64,000 bases of DNA, from NCBI RefSeq assembly GCF_029894425.1, contig NZ_JARXYJ010000001.1, forward strand, positions 7,274,501 through 7,338,500. Direction: 5' to 3'. This DNA comes from Streptomyces sp. SAI-127. Lineage in GTDB: Bacteria; Actinomycetota; Actinomycetes; Streptomycetales; Streptomycetaceae. The translations under genes and the position numbers were made by a program. How positions within the stretch are numbered: the first letter of the stretch is position 1; each line of letters opens with the position of its first letter. The notes beneath the pieces are model-generated. The model saw only the letters and a list, made by a program, of their open reading frames with translations. It did not search any database and was not told where the DNA came from. Below are positions 56,680 to 64,000 of this stretch, piece after piece.

Positions 56680-57960
56680 CTACTTCGTTACAAGATTGCC
56701 CAACGGGGCTTGCTGCAAGGGCACAGGACGTGCCACGGCAGGCTCCGGAGGACCCGATTCGGGCGACCGCGCGGCCGTACCGCCGCCGCCCTCCGGATCC
56801 TCCGGGCCCGCGTCCCCCGCCCCCGTTCCCCCCGTTCCCCCCGGGCCCTCCGCCTCCCCGGTGAGGGCCCCGCTCCTCGGTGCCGCCGCCCACCGCGCCA
56901 CCCCGCACGGCGCGTCCGCCGTCGCGTACGGCAGGAGCAGTTCACCGGCCTCGGTCCACAGCCCGGAACCCGCCAACCACCCCTCGGGCCCCGCCAGATG
57001 CTGGACGTGCCGTGCGGCCGGCCGCCACACCCCCACCCAGCCGCCCGTCGGGCCGTCGATCCGCAGTGCCACCCCGCAGCTCTCCGGCGTCAGCACCTGC
57101 CCGGGCTGGATCGCGAACGGCGTCACCGTGCAGTCCGGCACCCGCAGGCACTCCGGGAACCGCACCGGCAACGTGCTGCCCAGCACCCCCCAGCCCAGCC
57201 GCGCGCGCCCCGGAGAGGGCGCGTCCGAGGAGATCAGCAGCAGCCCGCTGTCCGGGTCGGCCAGCAGCAGCCGGTCATCGCTGCCGTCGGCGATCTGCAG
57301 CAGCGGCGACACCTCCCCGCCGCGCCCCAGATCGACCACGACCGCCTTGGTCCGCCCGCCGAGCTCCCGGTCCAGGGCCAGCATCCGCCCGGTCCGGTCC
57401 AGCCACACCCCGCCCGAGCAGCGCCCCGGGATCTCCGCGAGGTGCTCAGGCCCGAAGGCACCGCCCGCCACCAGCCACACGGCACTGGAGCGCGCGCCCA
57501 CGGCGAGGGCGTACGCCTTCTCGCCGCACGGCGCAGGCGGCAGCAGCCGTAGGACCGCCCCCTCCTCCGGGCACTCGACCGCGCCCAGTGGCAGCTCGCC
57601 GGTGGTCGGGCCGGTCGGGTAGAGCAGCGAGAAGTTGTGCCGCCCGTCCGCGAACCGCCTGATCAGCACCCGTCCGTCACCCATCGGCTGCACCTCGGTG
57701 CCGGGCTCCTCGGGCTGGTTGCCCGGCAGCGGCACCGCGTAGGGCTCCGGGCCGTCCAGCGTCCAGCGCTCCGGGAACCAGGAGCCGCCGTCCTGGGCGA
57801 GACGGGCCGCGTAGGAGCCGTCGACGGTGATCACGCACCCGGTCCGCGGCGTCTTCCCGTTCTCGTTCCCGTTCTCGGCGATCGCGCACTCCGTCCGCGG
57901 GGGCTCCCCGTCCTCGTTCTCGTCGTTCGCCGCCGCGGGTTCGATGGCACAGGCCGTCAT
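56680..57960 (-). CDS. hypothetical protein, possibly beta-propeller-like
   Basis: 426 aa. The N-terminal 35 residues are acidic with two similar NENGxxPRTxCxI segments (about 11-42), an internal duplication. The middle repeats short Gly-turn strands (GRVLIRRFADGRHNFSLLYP; LRLLPPAPCGEKAYALAVG; GGVWLDRTGRMLALDRELGG; LLLADPDSGLLLISSDAP), suggesting a beta-propeller-like fold. A Gly/Pro/Glu-rich C-terminal tail is probably disordered. No signal peptide. The function is unknown. The ATG at 57960 has GGAGG 10 nt upstream. Confidence 0.75.
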   Translation of the reverse strand: MTACAIEPAAANDENEDGEPPRTECAIAENGNENGKTPRTGCVITVDGSYAARLAQDGGSWFPERWTLDGPEPYAVPLPGNQPEEPGTEVQPMGDGRVLIRRFADGRHNFSLLYPTGPTTGELPLGAVECPEEGAVLRLLPPAPCGEKAYALAVGARSSAVWLVAGGAFGPEHLAEIPGRCSGGVWLDRTGRMLALDRELGGRTKAVVVDLGRGGEVSPLLQIADGSDDRLLLADPDSGLLLISSDAPSPGRARLGWGVLGSTLPVRFPECLRVPDCTVTPFAIQPGQVLTPESCGVALRIDGPTGGWVGVWRPAARHVQHLAGPEGWLAGSGLWTEAGELLLPYATADAPCGVARWAAAPRSGALTGEAEGPGGTGGTGAGDAGPEDPEGGGGTAARSPESGPPEPAVARPVPLQQAPLGNLVTK

Positions 57961-58147
57961 CGTCCGGTCACCTCCGGCCACGAAGGTAGTTTTCGCACGC
58001 ACAGGCGTGGGACGGCCGCGCTTCCCCTTCACACAAAGGGGTGGCCCAGGAACGATTCGCCTGAGGAAACCGAGGCGACTGTGCTGAGCGGGACACCCGT
58101 GGGCAGCTCGGGTTCAGTGGGACAGACCAGGCAGGTAGCCTTTCCCC

Positions 58148-58996
58148 GTGCCCCGTCTGTCTGAAGTCATCGCCGCGCTGGAGAACCTGTGGCCCGCCGA
58201 GCGGGCCGAGTCCTGGGACGCGGTCGGCACCGTCGTGGGCGAACCCGACCAGGAGGTCACGCGGGTCCTCTTCGCCGTCGACCCGGTCCAGGAGATCGTC
58301 GACGAGGCGGTGAAGCTGGGCGCGGACCTGCTGGTCACCCACCACCCCCTCTATCTGCGCGGTACGACGACCGTGGCGGCCTCGCACTTCAAGGGCCGGG
58401 TCGTCCACACCCTCATCAAGAACGACATCGCGCTGCACGTCGCCCACACCAACGCGGACACCGCCGACCCGGGCGTCTCGGACGCGCTCGCGGGCGCGCT
58501 CGACCTCCGGGTCGTAGGCCCGCTGGTGCCCGACCCGACGGACACGTCGGGGCGCCGGGGGCTGGGCCGCGTGTGCGAGGTCGACCCCCCGATGACCGTC
58601 CGCGAGCTCGCCGCGCGGGCCGCCGAGCGCCTGCCCGCCACCGCGCAGGGCATCCGCGTGGCCGGCGACCCCGAGGCCACGGTCCGCACGATCGCCGTCA
58701 GCGGCGGCTCCGGCGACAGCCTCTTCGACCAGGTCCGCGCGTCCGGCGTCGACGCCTTCCTCACCGCGGACCTGCGCCACCACCCGGTGTCAGAGTTCAT
58801 CGCGGATCGCGCCCACAGTCCTCTCGCGCTGCTCGACGCGGCGCACTGGGCCACCGAGTGGCCCTGGTGCGAGCTGGCCGCCGCCCAGCTCGACGAGATC
58901 TCCGACCGCCACGGCTGGGACCTGCGCGTGCACGTCTCCAGGACGGTCACCGACCCCTGGACCAGCCACTCCCCTTCACCTGGAGCCCCCAACTGA
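58148..58996 (+). CDS. Nif3-like dinuclear metal-centre protein
   Basis: 282 aa. The family's metal ligands are visible: HHP in LLVTHHPLYLRGTTT (about 60), HTN in VAHTNADTADPGVSDALAG (about 99), and DAAHWATE near 238. Nif3/GTP cyclohydrolase I type 2 proteins form metal-binding hexamers of uncertain function. The GTG at 58148 is chosen because homologues begin at PRLSEVIAALE. Ribosome binding site weak. Its stop overlaps the next gene's start, and it forms a conserved cluster with the zinc-ribbon and RNase H genes. Confidence 0.9.
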   Translation: MPRLSEVIAALENLWPAERAESWDAVGTVVGEPDQEVTRVLFAVDPVQEIVDEAVKLGADLLVTHHPLYLRGTTTVAASHFKGRVVHTLIKNDIALHVAHTNADTADPGVSDALAGALDLRVVGPLVPDPTDTSGRRGLGRVCEVDPPMTVRELAARAAERLPATAQGIRVAGDPEATVRTIAVSGGSGDSLFDQVRASGVDAFLTADLRHHPVSEFIADRAHSPLALLDAAHWATEWPWCELAAAQLDEISDRHGWDLRVHVSRTVTDPWTSHSPSPGAPN

Positions 58997-59736
58997 ACGC
59001 CGCGCCCGCCGACCAGATCCGACTTCTCGACGTCCAGGACCTCGACGTCCGCCTCCAGCAGCTCGCCCACAAGCGCAGGTCGCTGCCCGAGCACGCCGAG
59101 ATCGAGTCGCTCACCAAGGACGCCACCCAGCTGCGCGACCTCCTCGTGGCCGCCCAGACCGAGGAGAGCGACACCGCCCGCGAGCAGACCAAGGCCGAGC
59201 AGGACGTGGACCAGGTGCGCCAGCGCGCCACCCGCGACCAGCAGCGCCTGGACTCCGGAGCCGCGACCTCGCCCAAGGACCTGGAGAACCTCCAGCGCGA
59301 GATCACCTCCCTCGCCAAGCGACAGGGCGACCTCGAGGACATCGTCCTGGAGGTCATGGAGCGCCTGGAGTCCGCGCAGGAGCGGGTGGCCGAGCTGACC
59401 GAGCGGGTCTCCTCCGTCCAGTCGAAGATCGAGGACGCCACCGCCCGCCGGGACGCGGCCCTCGAGTCGCTGGACGGCGAGATCGCCTCGGTGACCAAGG
59501 AGCGCGAGGTCATCTCCGCTTCCGTCCCCGCCGACCTGCTCAAGCTCTACGACAAGCTCCGCGCGCAGCAGGGCGGCATCGGCGCGGCCAAGCTGTACCA
59601 GCGCACCTGCCAGGGCTGCCGCCAGGAGCTGGCCATCACCGACATCAACGAGATCCGCGCGGCCGCGCCCGACACCGTGGTCCGCTGCGAGAACTGCCGC
59701 CGGATCCTGGTGCGCACGTCCGAGTCCGGCCTGTAA
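58993..59736 (+). CDS. C4-type zinc ribbon protein with coiled coil, CTG start
   Basis: 247 aa. A long coiled coil (about 10-180, LQQLAHKRRSLPEHAEIESL ... LERVAELTERVSSVQ-like) leads to a C-terminal zinc ribbon, CQGCRQEL ... CENCRRIL. The first in-frame initiator is CTG at 58993, with TGGAG 7 nt upstream; no ATG/GTG/TTG occurs nearby that would keep the conserved N-terminus NAAPADQIRLLDVQ. CTG overlaps the Nif3 stop as CTGA, mimicking the common ATGA coupling. Function unknown, perhaps nucleic-acid or tRNA related. Confidence 0.88.
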   Translation: MNAAPADQIRLLDVQDLDVRLQQLAHKRRSLPEHAEIESLTKDATQLRDLLVAAQTEESDTAREQTKAEQDVDQVRQRATRDQQRLDSGAATSPKDLENLQREITSLAKRQGDLEDIVLEVMERLESAQERVAELTERVSSVQSKIEDATARRDAALESLDGEIASVTKEREVISASVPADLLKLYDKLRAQQGGIGAAKLYQRTCQGCRQELAITDINEIRAAAPDTVVRCENCRRILVRTSESGL

Positions 59737-59748
59737 GGAGCGTTGGAC

Positions 59749-60888
59749 GTGCGGGAGTTCATCGTCGAGGCCGACGGAGGCTCGCGGGGCAACCCCGGCC
59801 CCGCCGGCTACGGCTGCGTGGTGCTGGACGCGGCGACGGGGGAGACGCTGGTCGAGACGTACGAGTACCTCGGCGTCGTCACGAACAACGTCGCCGAGTA
59901 CCGGGGCCTGCTGGCCGGCCTACGCGCCGCGCACGACCTGGACCCGTCCGCCACCGTGCACGTCCGCATGGACTCCAAGCTCGTCGTCGAGCAGATGTCG
60001 GGCCGCTGGAAGATCAAGCATCCGGACATGAAGCCGCTCGCCCTGGAGGCTGGGCGGGTGTTTCCGCCGGGGCGGGTGACGTACGAGTGGATCCCGCGCG
60101 AGGAGAACAAGCGGGCGGATCGGTTGGCGAACGAGGCGATGGACTCGGGGGCGTCGGCGAGTTCGGTACGGCAGCCGTCGCCGGACGCCGATGCCAAGTC
60201 CGAGGCGGACCGGCGTGCTGCCAAGGCGGTCGCTGCCCCCGCGTGGGCGCCGGCCGACATGGGGGCGCCCGCCACTTTCGTACTCCTGCGGCACGGTGAG
60301 ACGCCCCTGACCCCCCAGAAGCGGTTCTCGGGAAGCGGCGGTACGGATCCCTCTCTTTCCGCGGTGGGCAGGGAACAGGCCGAGCGGGCCGCCGAAGCCC
60401 TGGCCAGGCGGGGCACGATCCAGCACATCCTCGCCTCGCCGCTCACCCGGACCAGGCAGACCGCCGCCGCCGTGGCGGAACGTCTGGGCATCGAGGTCAC
60501 CATCGAGGACGGCCTGATCGAGACCGACTTCGGCGCCTGGGAGGGCCTGACCTTCGGCGAGGTGCGCGAGCGCTACCCGGACGACCTGAACACCTGGCTG
60601 TCCGACCCGGAGGCCGAACCCACCGGCGGCGGCGAGAGCTTCGCGGCCACGGCGACCCGGATCGCGGCGACCAGGGACAAGCTCGTCGCGGCGTACGCGG
60701 GCCGCACGGTCCTGCTCGTCACCCACGTCACCCCGATCAAGACGTTCGTCCGTCTCGCCCTCGGCGCCCCGCCCGAGTCCCTGTTCCGCATGGAACTCTC
60801 AGCGGCCTCCATGTCGGCGGTCGCGTACTACGCCGACGGCAACGCGAGCGTGCGGCTCCTCAACGACACCTCACACCTGCGCCCGTAG
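59749..60888 (+). CDS. bifunctional RNase HI / acid phosphatase (SCO2299-like)
   Basis: 379 aa. RNase HI domain (about 1-135): catalytic acids in VEADGGSRGNPGPAG, VTNNVAEYRGL, VRMDSKLVVEQM and NKRADRLANEAMD. A linker is followed by a histidine phosphatase domain (about 175-379): LLRHGETPLT, SPLTRTRQTA, TDFGAWEGL, LVTHVTPI. It matches S. coelicolor SCO2299 and M. tuberculosis Rv2228c, with CobC-like phosphatase activity. The GTG at 59749 has AAGGAG 8 nt upstream; TTG 59743 is too close. Third gene of the Nif3 cluster. Confidence 0.93.
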   Translation: MREFIVEADGGSRGNPGPAGYGCVVLDAATGETLVETYEYLGVVTNNVAEYRGLLAGLRAAHDLDPSATVHVRMDSKLVVEQMSGRWKIKHPDMKPLALEAGRVFPPGRVTYEWIPREENKRADRLANEAMDSGASASSVRQPSPDADAKSEADRRAAKAVAAPAWAPADMGAPATFVLLRHGETPLTPQKRFSGSGGTDPSLSAVGREQAERAAEALARRGTIQHILASPLTRTRQTAAAVAERLGIEVTIEDGLIETDFGAWEGLTFGEVRERYPDDLNTWLSDPEAEPTGGGESFAATATRIAATRDKLVAAYAGRTVLLVTHVTPIKTFVRLALGAPPESLFRMELSAASMSAVAYYADGNASVRLLNDTSHLRP

Positions 60889-61521
60889 CGTCTTCAGCCC
60901 GGCGGCCTCGCGGGCCAGCGCCTCCACCCGCCCCCAGTCCCGCGCGGTGATCGCATCCGCCGGAAGCATCCAAGTGCCGCCCACGCAGCCGACGTTGGGG
61001 AGGGCCAGGTAGTCGGGCGCGTTGGCGGAACCTATGCCCCCCGTCGGGCAGAACCGCGCCTGCGGCAACGGCCCGGCAAGCGACTTCAGATACGCCGTAC
61101 CTCCGGCGGCCTCGGCCGGGAAGAACTTCATCTCGGTGACGCCCCGCTCCAGCAGCGCCACGACCTCCGAGGTGGTCGACACCCCGGGCAGGAACGGCAC
61201 CCCGGACGCCTGCATCGCCTCCAGGAGTACGTCCGTCCAGCCCGGGCTGACGAGAAAGCGCGCACCGGCGGCCACCGAGTCCTTCACCTGCTGCGGCGTG
61301 ATGACGGTCCCCGCACCCACCACCGCGTCCGGCACCTCCTCCGCGATCGCCCGGATCGCGTCCAACGCGGCCGGCGTCCGGAGCGTCACCTCGATCGCGG
61401 GCAGCCCTCCGGCGACCAGGGCGCGGGCGAGCGGCACGGCGTCGGAGGCGTCTTGGAGGACGACGACGGGGACGACGGGCGCGATGCCGAGCAGCGAGGA
61501 GTGCGGCGAGGAGGAGGCCAT
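60871..61521 (-). CDS. eda: 2-keto-3-deoxy-6-phosphogluconate aldolase
   Basis: 216 aa, class I KDPG/KHG aldolase. The key residues are Glu in LPAIEVTLRTPAAL, GAGTVI, the Schiff-base Lys in GVTEMKFFPAEAAGG and the phosphate-binding FCPTGGIGSANAPDYLALPN. It cleaves KDPG to pyruvate and glyceraldehyde-3-phosphate. The ATG at 61521 has AGGATGAGG upstream. Its end overlaps the convergent RNase H gene by 18 nt. Confidence 0.92.
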   Translation of the reverse strand: MASSSPHSSLLGIAPVVPVVVLQDASDAVPLARALVAGGLPAIEVTLRTPAALDAIRAIAEEVPDAVVGAGTVITPQQVKDSVAAGARFLVSPGWTDVLLEAMQASGVPFLPGVSTTSEVVALLERGVTEMKFFPAEAAGGTAYLKSLAGPLPQARFCPTGGIGSANAPDYLALPNVGCVGGTWMLPADAITARDWGRVEALAREAAGLKTLRAQV

Positions 61522-61585
61522 GGCCTCATCCTGCCGATGCGGTGCGGTGTGCGCAAAGGCCATTGCATCCTGTGCAATGGCGTCG

Positions 61586-62368
61586 TTAGTGGATCTCGTC
61601 CACCAGCACATCCAGCGCCCACGCCTGCCCGGCCTTCGCGGGCGCCGACGCCTCCACCACGTACCCGAGCCCCCGCAGGGCCTCCACCAGCTCGGCGGGG
61701 TCCTTGGGCGCGATCCCCGCCGACAGCAGACTCCGCACCATCCGCCCCTTGGTCGCCTTGTTGAAGTGGCTGACGACCTTCCGTGTCGGCGCGTGCAGCA
61801 CCCGTACGGTCGCCGTCCGCCCCGCGACCTCACCCTTCGGCTTCCACGCGGCCGCGTACGCGGAGGACCGCAGATCGAGCACGAGCCCGTCCCCCGCGGC
61901 CTCGGTGAGCACGGAGGCCATCGGCGCACGCCAGTGCGCGCCCAGCGCTCCGAGCCCCGGCAGCTTCACCCCCATTGAGCACCGGTACGACGGAATCCGG
62001 TCCGTCACCCGGACCGCTCCCCAAAGCCCCGAGAACACGAGCAACGAACGCCCGGCGCGCTTCTTCGCGGCCGCGTCCAGGGAGGCCAGGTCGAGGGCGT
62101 CGTAGAGCACGCCTGTGTAGATCTGCCCGGCCGGCCGGGCCCCCGCCGTCCTGAGCTCGGTGTTCTTCGCGATCTCGCCGCGCAGTCCCTCACTCAGACC
62201 GAGCACCTCGCGGGCCTTCTCCTCGTCCCCGGCGCACAGCTCGACGAGTTCCTCGAGGATCGCCGCACGGGCCTCGGTGAGCCCCGGCAGCGACAGCGTC
62301 TCCAGCTTCAGCGGGGCGCCACGACCGGAGGACGCCTTGCCTTCGGAGGGAGGCAGCAGGACAAGCAC
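61586..62368 (-). CDS. yaaA: YaaA family peroxide-stress protein
   Basis: 260 aa. Starts with MLVLLPPSEGKASSGRG, the family signature, with KNTELRTAGARPAGQIYTGVLYDAL and FSGLWGAVRVTDRIPSYRCSMGVKLPGLG. It is the DUF328/YaaA family, which limits intracellular iron and protects against H2O2 in E. coli and has a DNA-binding fold. The GTG at 62368 has AAGGAG 9 nt upstream. It is divergent from the RNB gene and 64 nt upstream of the aldolase gene. Confidence 0.92.
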   Translation of the reverse strand: MLVLLPPSEGKASSGRGAPLKLETLSLPGLTEARAAILEELVELCAGDEEKAREVLGLSEGLRGEIAKNTELRTAGARPAGQIYTGVLYDALDLASLDAAAKKRAGRSLLVFSGLWGAVRVTDRIPSYRCSMGVKLPGLGALGAHWRAPMASVLTEAAGDGLVLDLRSSAYAAAWKPKGEVAGRTATVRVLHAPTRKVVSHFNKATKGRMVRSLLSAGIAPKDPAELVEALRGLGYVVEASAPAKAGQAWALDVLVDEIH

Positions 62369-62445
62369 GGGATCGATCTCCTTCGGTTGAGCTCCGAGAC
62401 AGCGTACGGCGTGCCCCTCGGTGGTCCCGGTCCTACGCTCGCTGT

Positions 62446-63873
62446 ATGCCCCGCCGCCGCATACGCGTGACCGACGCCGCCTTCAGGAGCGCCTTCACGG
62501 CCCTGCGCACCGAACTCGGCGTGCCGTCGGACTTCCCGCCCGAGGTGACGGCCGAGGCGGAACGGCCGCCTCTCCTCAAGGCGTACGACGACGCCACCGA
62601 CATCCCCCTCTTCACCATCGACCCACCCGGCTCCACCGACCTCGACCAGGCGATGCACCTGACTCGACGGGGCACCGGCTACCGCGTCCGGTACGCCATC
62701 GCCGACGTCGCCGCCTTCGTCGTACCGGGATCGGCGCTGGACGCGGAGACGCACCGACGCGTGCTGACCCTGTACTTCCCTGACACCCGGATTCCGTTGC
62801 ATCCGCCGGTACTGAGTGAGGGCGCCGCGAGCCTGCTCCCGGACCAGGTCCGCCCGGCCGCCCTCTGGACGATCGACCTCGACGCGGACGGCCGTACGAC
62901 TGCCGCCGACGTCCGCCGCGCCCTCGTCCGCAGCCGGGCCAGGCTCGACTACGAGGGTGTGCAGAAGGCGATCGACTCGGGCACCGCCGAGGAGCCGCTT
63001 TTCTTGCTGAAGGAGGTCGGTGAGCTCCGGGAACGGCTGGAGGTGGAGCGCGGCGGCATCTCACTGAACGTGCCGGAGCAGGAGATAGTCCAGCGGAACG
63101 GCACGTACGAACTGACGTACCGCGCCGGGGTTCCCGCCGACGGCTGGAACGCCCAGATCTCCCTGCTCACCGGCATGACGGCGGCCGACCTGATGCTCGC
63201 CTACGGCACGGGCGTCCTCCGCACCCTGCCCGCCGCCCCGGACGGCGCGGTGGGACGGCTGCGCCGTACCGCCCACGCCCTGCACATCGACTGGCCGCAC
63301 CATGTGTCGTACGCGGCGCTGGTGCGTTCCCTGGACCCACGGATCCCCCACCACGCGGCCTTCCTCCAGGAGTGCACGACCCTGCTGCGCGGCGCCGGTT
63401 ACACGGTCTTCCGGGACGGGGTCCTGCCGGCCATCACCACGCATGCGGCTGTGGCGTCCCCCTACGCCCATTGCACGGCGCCCCTGCGCCGCCTCGCCGA
63501 CCGGTACGCATCGGAGATCTGCCTGGCGGCGGTGGCGGGGAAGGCCGTACCGGACTGGGTGCTCGCGGCTTTCGAGGCGTTGCCCCGCGAGATGGCCGAG
63601 GGAGGTCGGCTCGCCGCGAAGGCCGAACGGGAGTGCGTCGACATCGTGGAGGCGGCGCTGCTGAAGGACCGGGTGGGGGAGGTGTTCGACGGCTGCGTGG
63701 TGGACGTGGAGGAAAGCCGACCGACCGTCGGGACCGTGCAGTTGGAGACACCGGCGGTGATCGGGCGGGTGGAGGGGGCGGGGCTTGAGTTGGGGGAGCG
63801 GCTGAGGGTGCGGCTGACGGAGGCGGATCCGGTGGGTTCGGGAGGGGCGAAGGTGCGGTTCGCGCCTGCCTGA
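62446..63873 (+). CDS. RNB-domain ribonuclease (RNase II/R family)
   Basis: 475 aa. RNB catalytic block FTIDPPGSTDLDQAMHLTRRGTGYRVRYAIADVAAFV (about 50-90) with the four conserved Asp, plus SPYAHCTAPLRRLADRY (about 343). It lacks the N-terminal cold-shock domains of full RNase R, as is usual for this short actinobacterial form. A 3'-5' exoribonuclease is expected. No Shine-Dalgarno is present. TACGCT ends 6 nt before the ATG, so the mRNA may be leaderless. Confidence 0.9.
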   Translation: MPRRRIRVTDAAFRSAFTALRTELGVPSDFPPEVTAEAERPPLLKAYDDATDIPLFTIDPPGSTDLDQAMHLTRRGTGYRVRYAIADVAAFVVPGSALDAETHRRVLTLYFPDTRIPLHPPVLSEGAASLLPDQVRPAALWTIDLDADGRTTAADVRRALVRSRARLDYEGVQKAIDSGTAEEPLFLLKEVGELRERLEVERGGISLNVPEQEIVQRNGTYELTYRAGVPADGWNAQISLLTGMTAADLMLAYGTGVLRTLPAAPDGAVGRLRRTAHALHIDWPHHVSYAALVRSLDPRIPHHAAFLQECTTLLRGAGYTVFRDGVLPAITTHAAVASPYAHCTAPLRRLADRYASEICLAAVAGKAVPDWVLAAFEALPREMAEGGRLAAKAERECVDIVEAALLKDRVGEVFDGCVVDVEESRPTVGTVQLETPAVIGRVEGAGLELGERLRVRLTEADPVGSGGAKVRFAPA

Positions 63874-63948
63874 GTCGATGTCCTGTCGCGTGTACGAGGG
63901 TGCCGGCGTTATATAAGGCAGCGGGCTCGTCGACTGACGTCGCTCATG

Positions 63949-63979
63949 ATCGTGTGCCACGATCGAGGGAACGGTTCCC
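63949..63979. promoter_or_regulatory. two adjacent palindromes at the right edge
   Basis: ATCGTG-TGC-CACGAT (63949-63963) and GGGAAC-G-GTTCCC (63967-63979) are both perfect and lie 34 nt downstream of a TATATA -10-like box (63910-63915). They look like an operator region for a gene beyond the window. No start codon can be assigned with confidence in 63874-64000. Confidence 0.5.
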
Positions 63980-64000
63980 GATCTCTCGGACAGGTGATCT

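Overview
The window is chromosomal DNA of a Streptomyces or very close relative. GC content is very high with strong third-position G/C. GTG and TTG starts are frequent. There is an XRE/DUF397/ATP-binding-protein trio, a KDPG aldolase, an F420-dependent LLM oxidoreductase and an RNase H-acid phosphatase fusion like S. coelicolor SCO2299, with Nif3-like and zinc-ribbon genes beside it. I see no rRNA, tRNA, CRISPR array, integrase or insertion sequence. Gene order looks like core or near-core chromosome.

Layout. 1-9.4 kb: FAD/NAD(P)-binding protein (cut by the left edge), PhoD-like phosphatase, secreted HNH nuclease, a manganese (yybP-ykoY) riboswitch with a TMEM165/MneA-type exporter, HAD phosphatase, peptidoglycan-binding protein, drug-efflux MFS. 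9.4-16 kb: two paralogous small proteins, FHA-like protein, O-methyltransferase, MHS-type MFS, and a GT87-PAP2 fusion. 16-18.6 kb: divergent CYP125-like P450 and thiolase. 18.5-27.4 kb: XRE/DUF397/anti-sigma-like trio, a frameshifted gene, PPOX protein, a ~129-bp tandem repeat at the 3' end of an XRE-NB-ARC-TPR regulator, hydrolases, YoaK protein, secreted lipase and SLT-like wall protein. 27.6-33.35 kb: a five-gene translationally coupled operon under a cobalamin riboswitch. It encodes a secreted alpha/alpha-toroid protein, an SCO2322-like anchored protein, and ECF transporter T, A (double ATPase) and S components. 33.4-43 kb: metallo-beta-lactamase protein, aldehyde dehydrogenase and 3Fe-4S ferredoxin, a TPP riboswitch in front of a TPR gene, a KstR-like TetR regulator, a GT4/methyltransferase/toroid operon and an F420 oxidoreductase. 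43-53.1 kb: membrane protein, amidase, methyltransferase, two MFS pumps (one with a C-terminal Ig-like domain), sigma/anti-sigma pair and a two-component system. 53.3-56.4 kb: MaoC hydratase, Zn alcohol dehydrogenase and SDR operon. 56.4-64 kb: 50-aa gene, a hypothetical protein, Nif3, zinc ribbon, RNase H-phosphatase, KDPG aldolase, YaaA and RNB ribonuclease.

Two themes tie distant genes together. First, the TetR protein resembles mycobacterial KstR. Sites matching or nearly matching the KstR operator (TnnAACnnGTTnnA) lie at four intergenic positions: P450/thiolase (17310), MBL/aldehyde dehydrogenase (34463), the TetR gene itself/GT4 operon (38330), and the MaoC operon (53295). Together these look like a dispersed steroid or isoprenoid side-chain oxidation regulon: CYP125-type hydroxylation, dehydrogenases, hydratase/hydroxyacyl dehydrogenase (Hsd4B/Hsd4A-like) and thiolase. 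The GT4-methyltransferase-toroid operon may be an unexpected member. Second, three metabolite riboswitches (Mn2+, cobalamin, TPP) lie within 32 kb. The cobalamin operon may encode a two-polypeptide, transcobalamin-like surface receptor feeding an ECF vitamin B12 transporter. The TPP switch precedes a gene with no obvious thiamine function.
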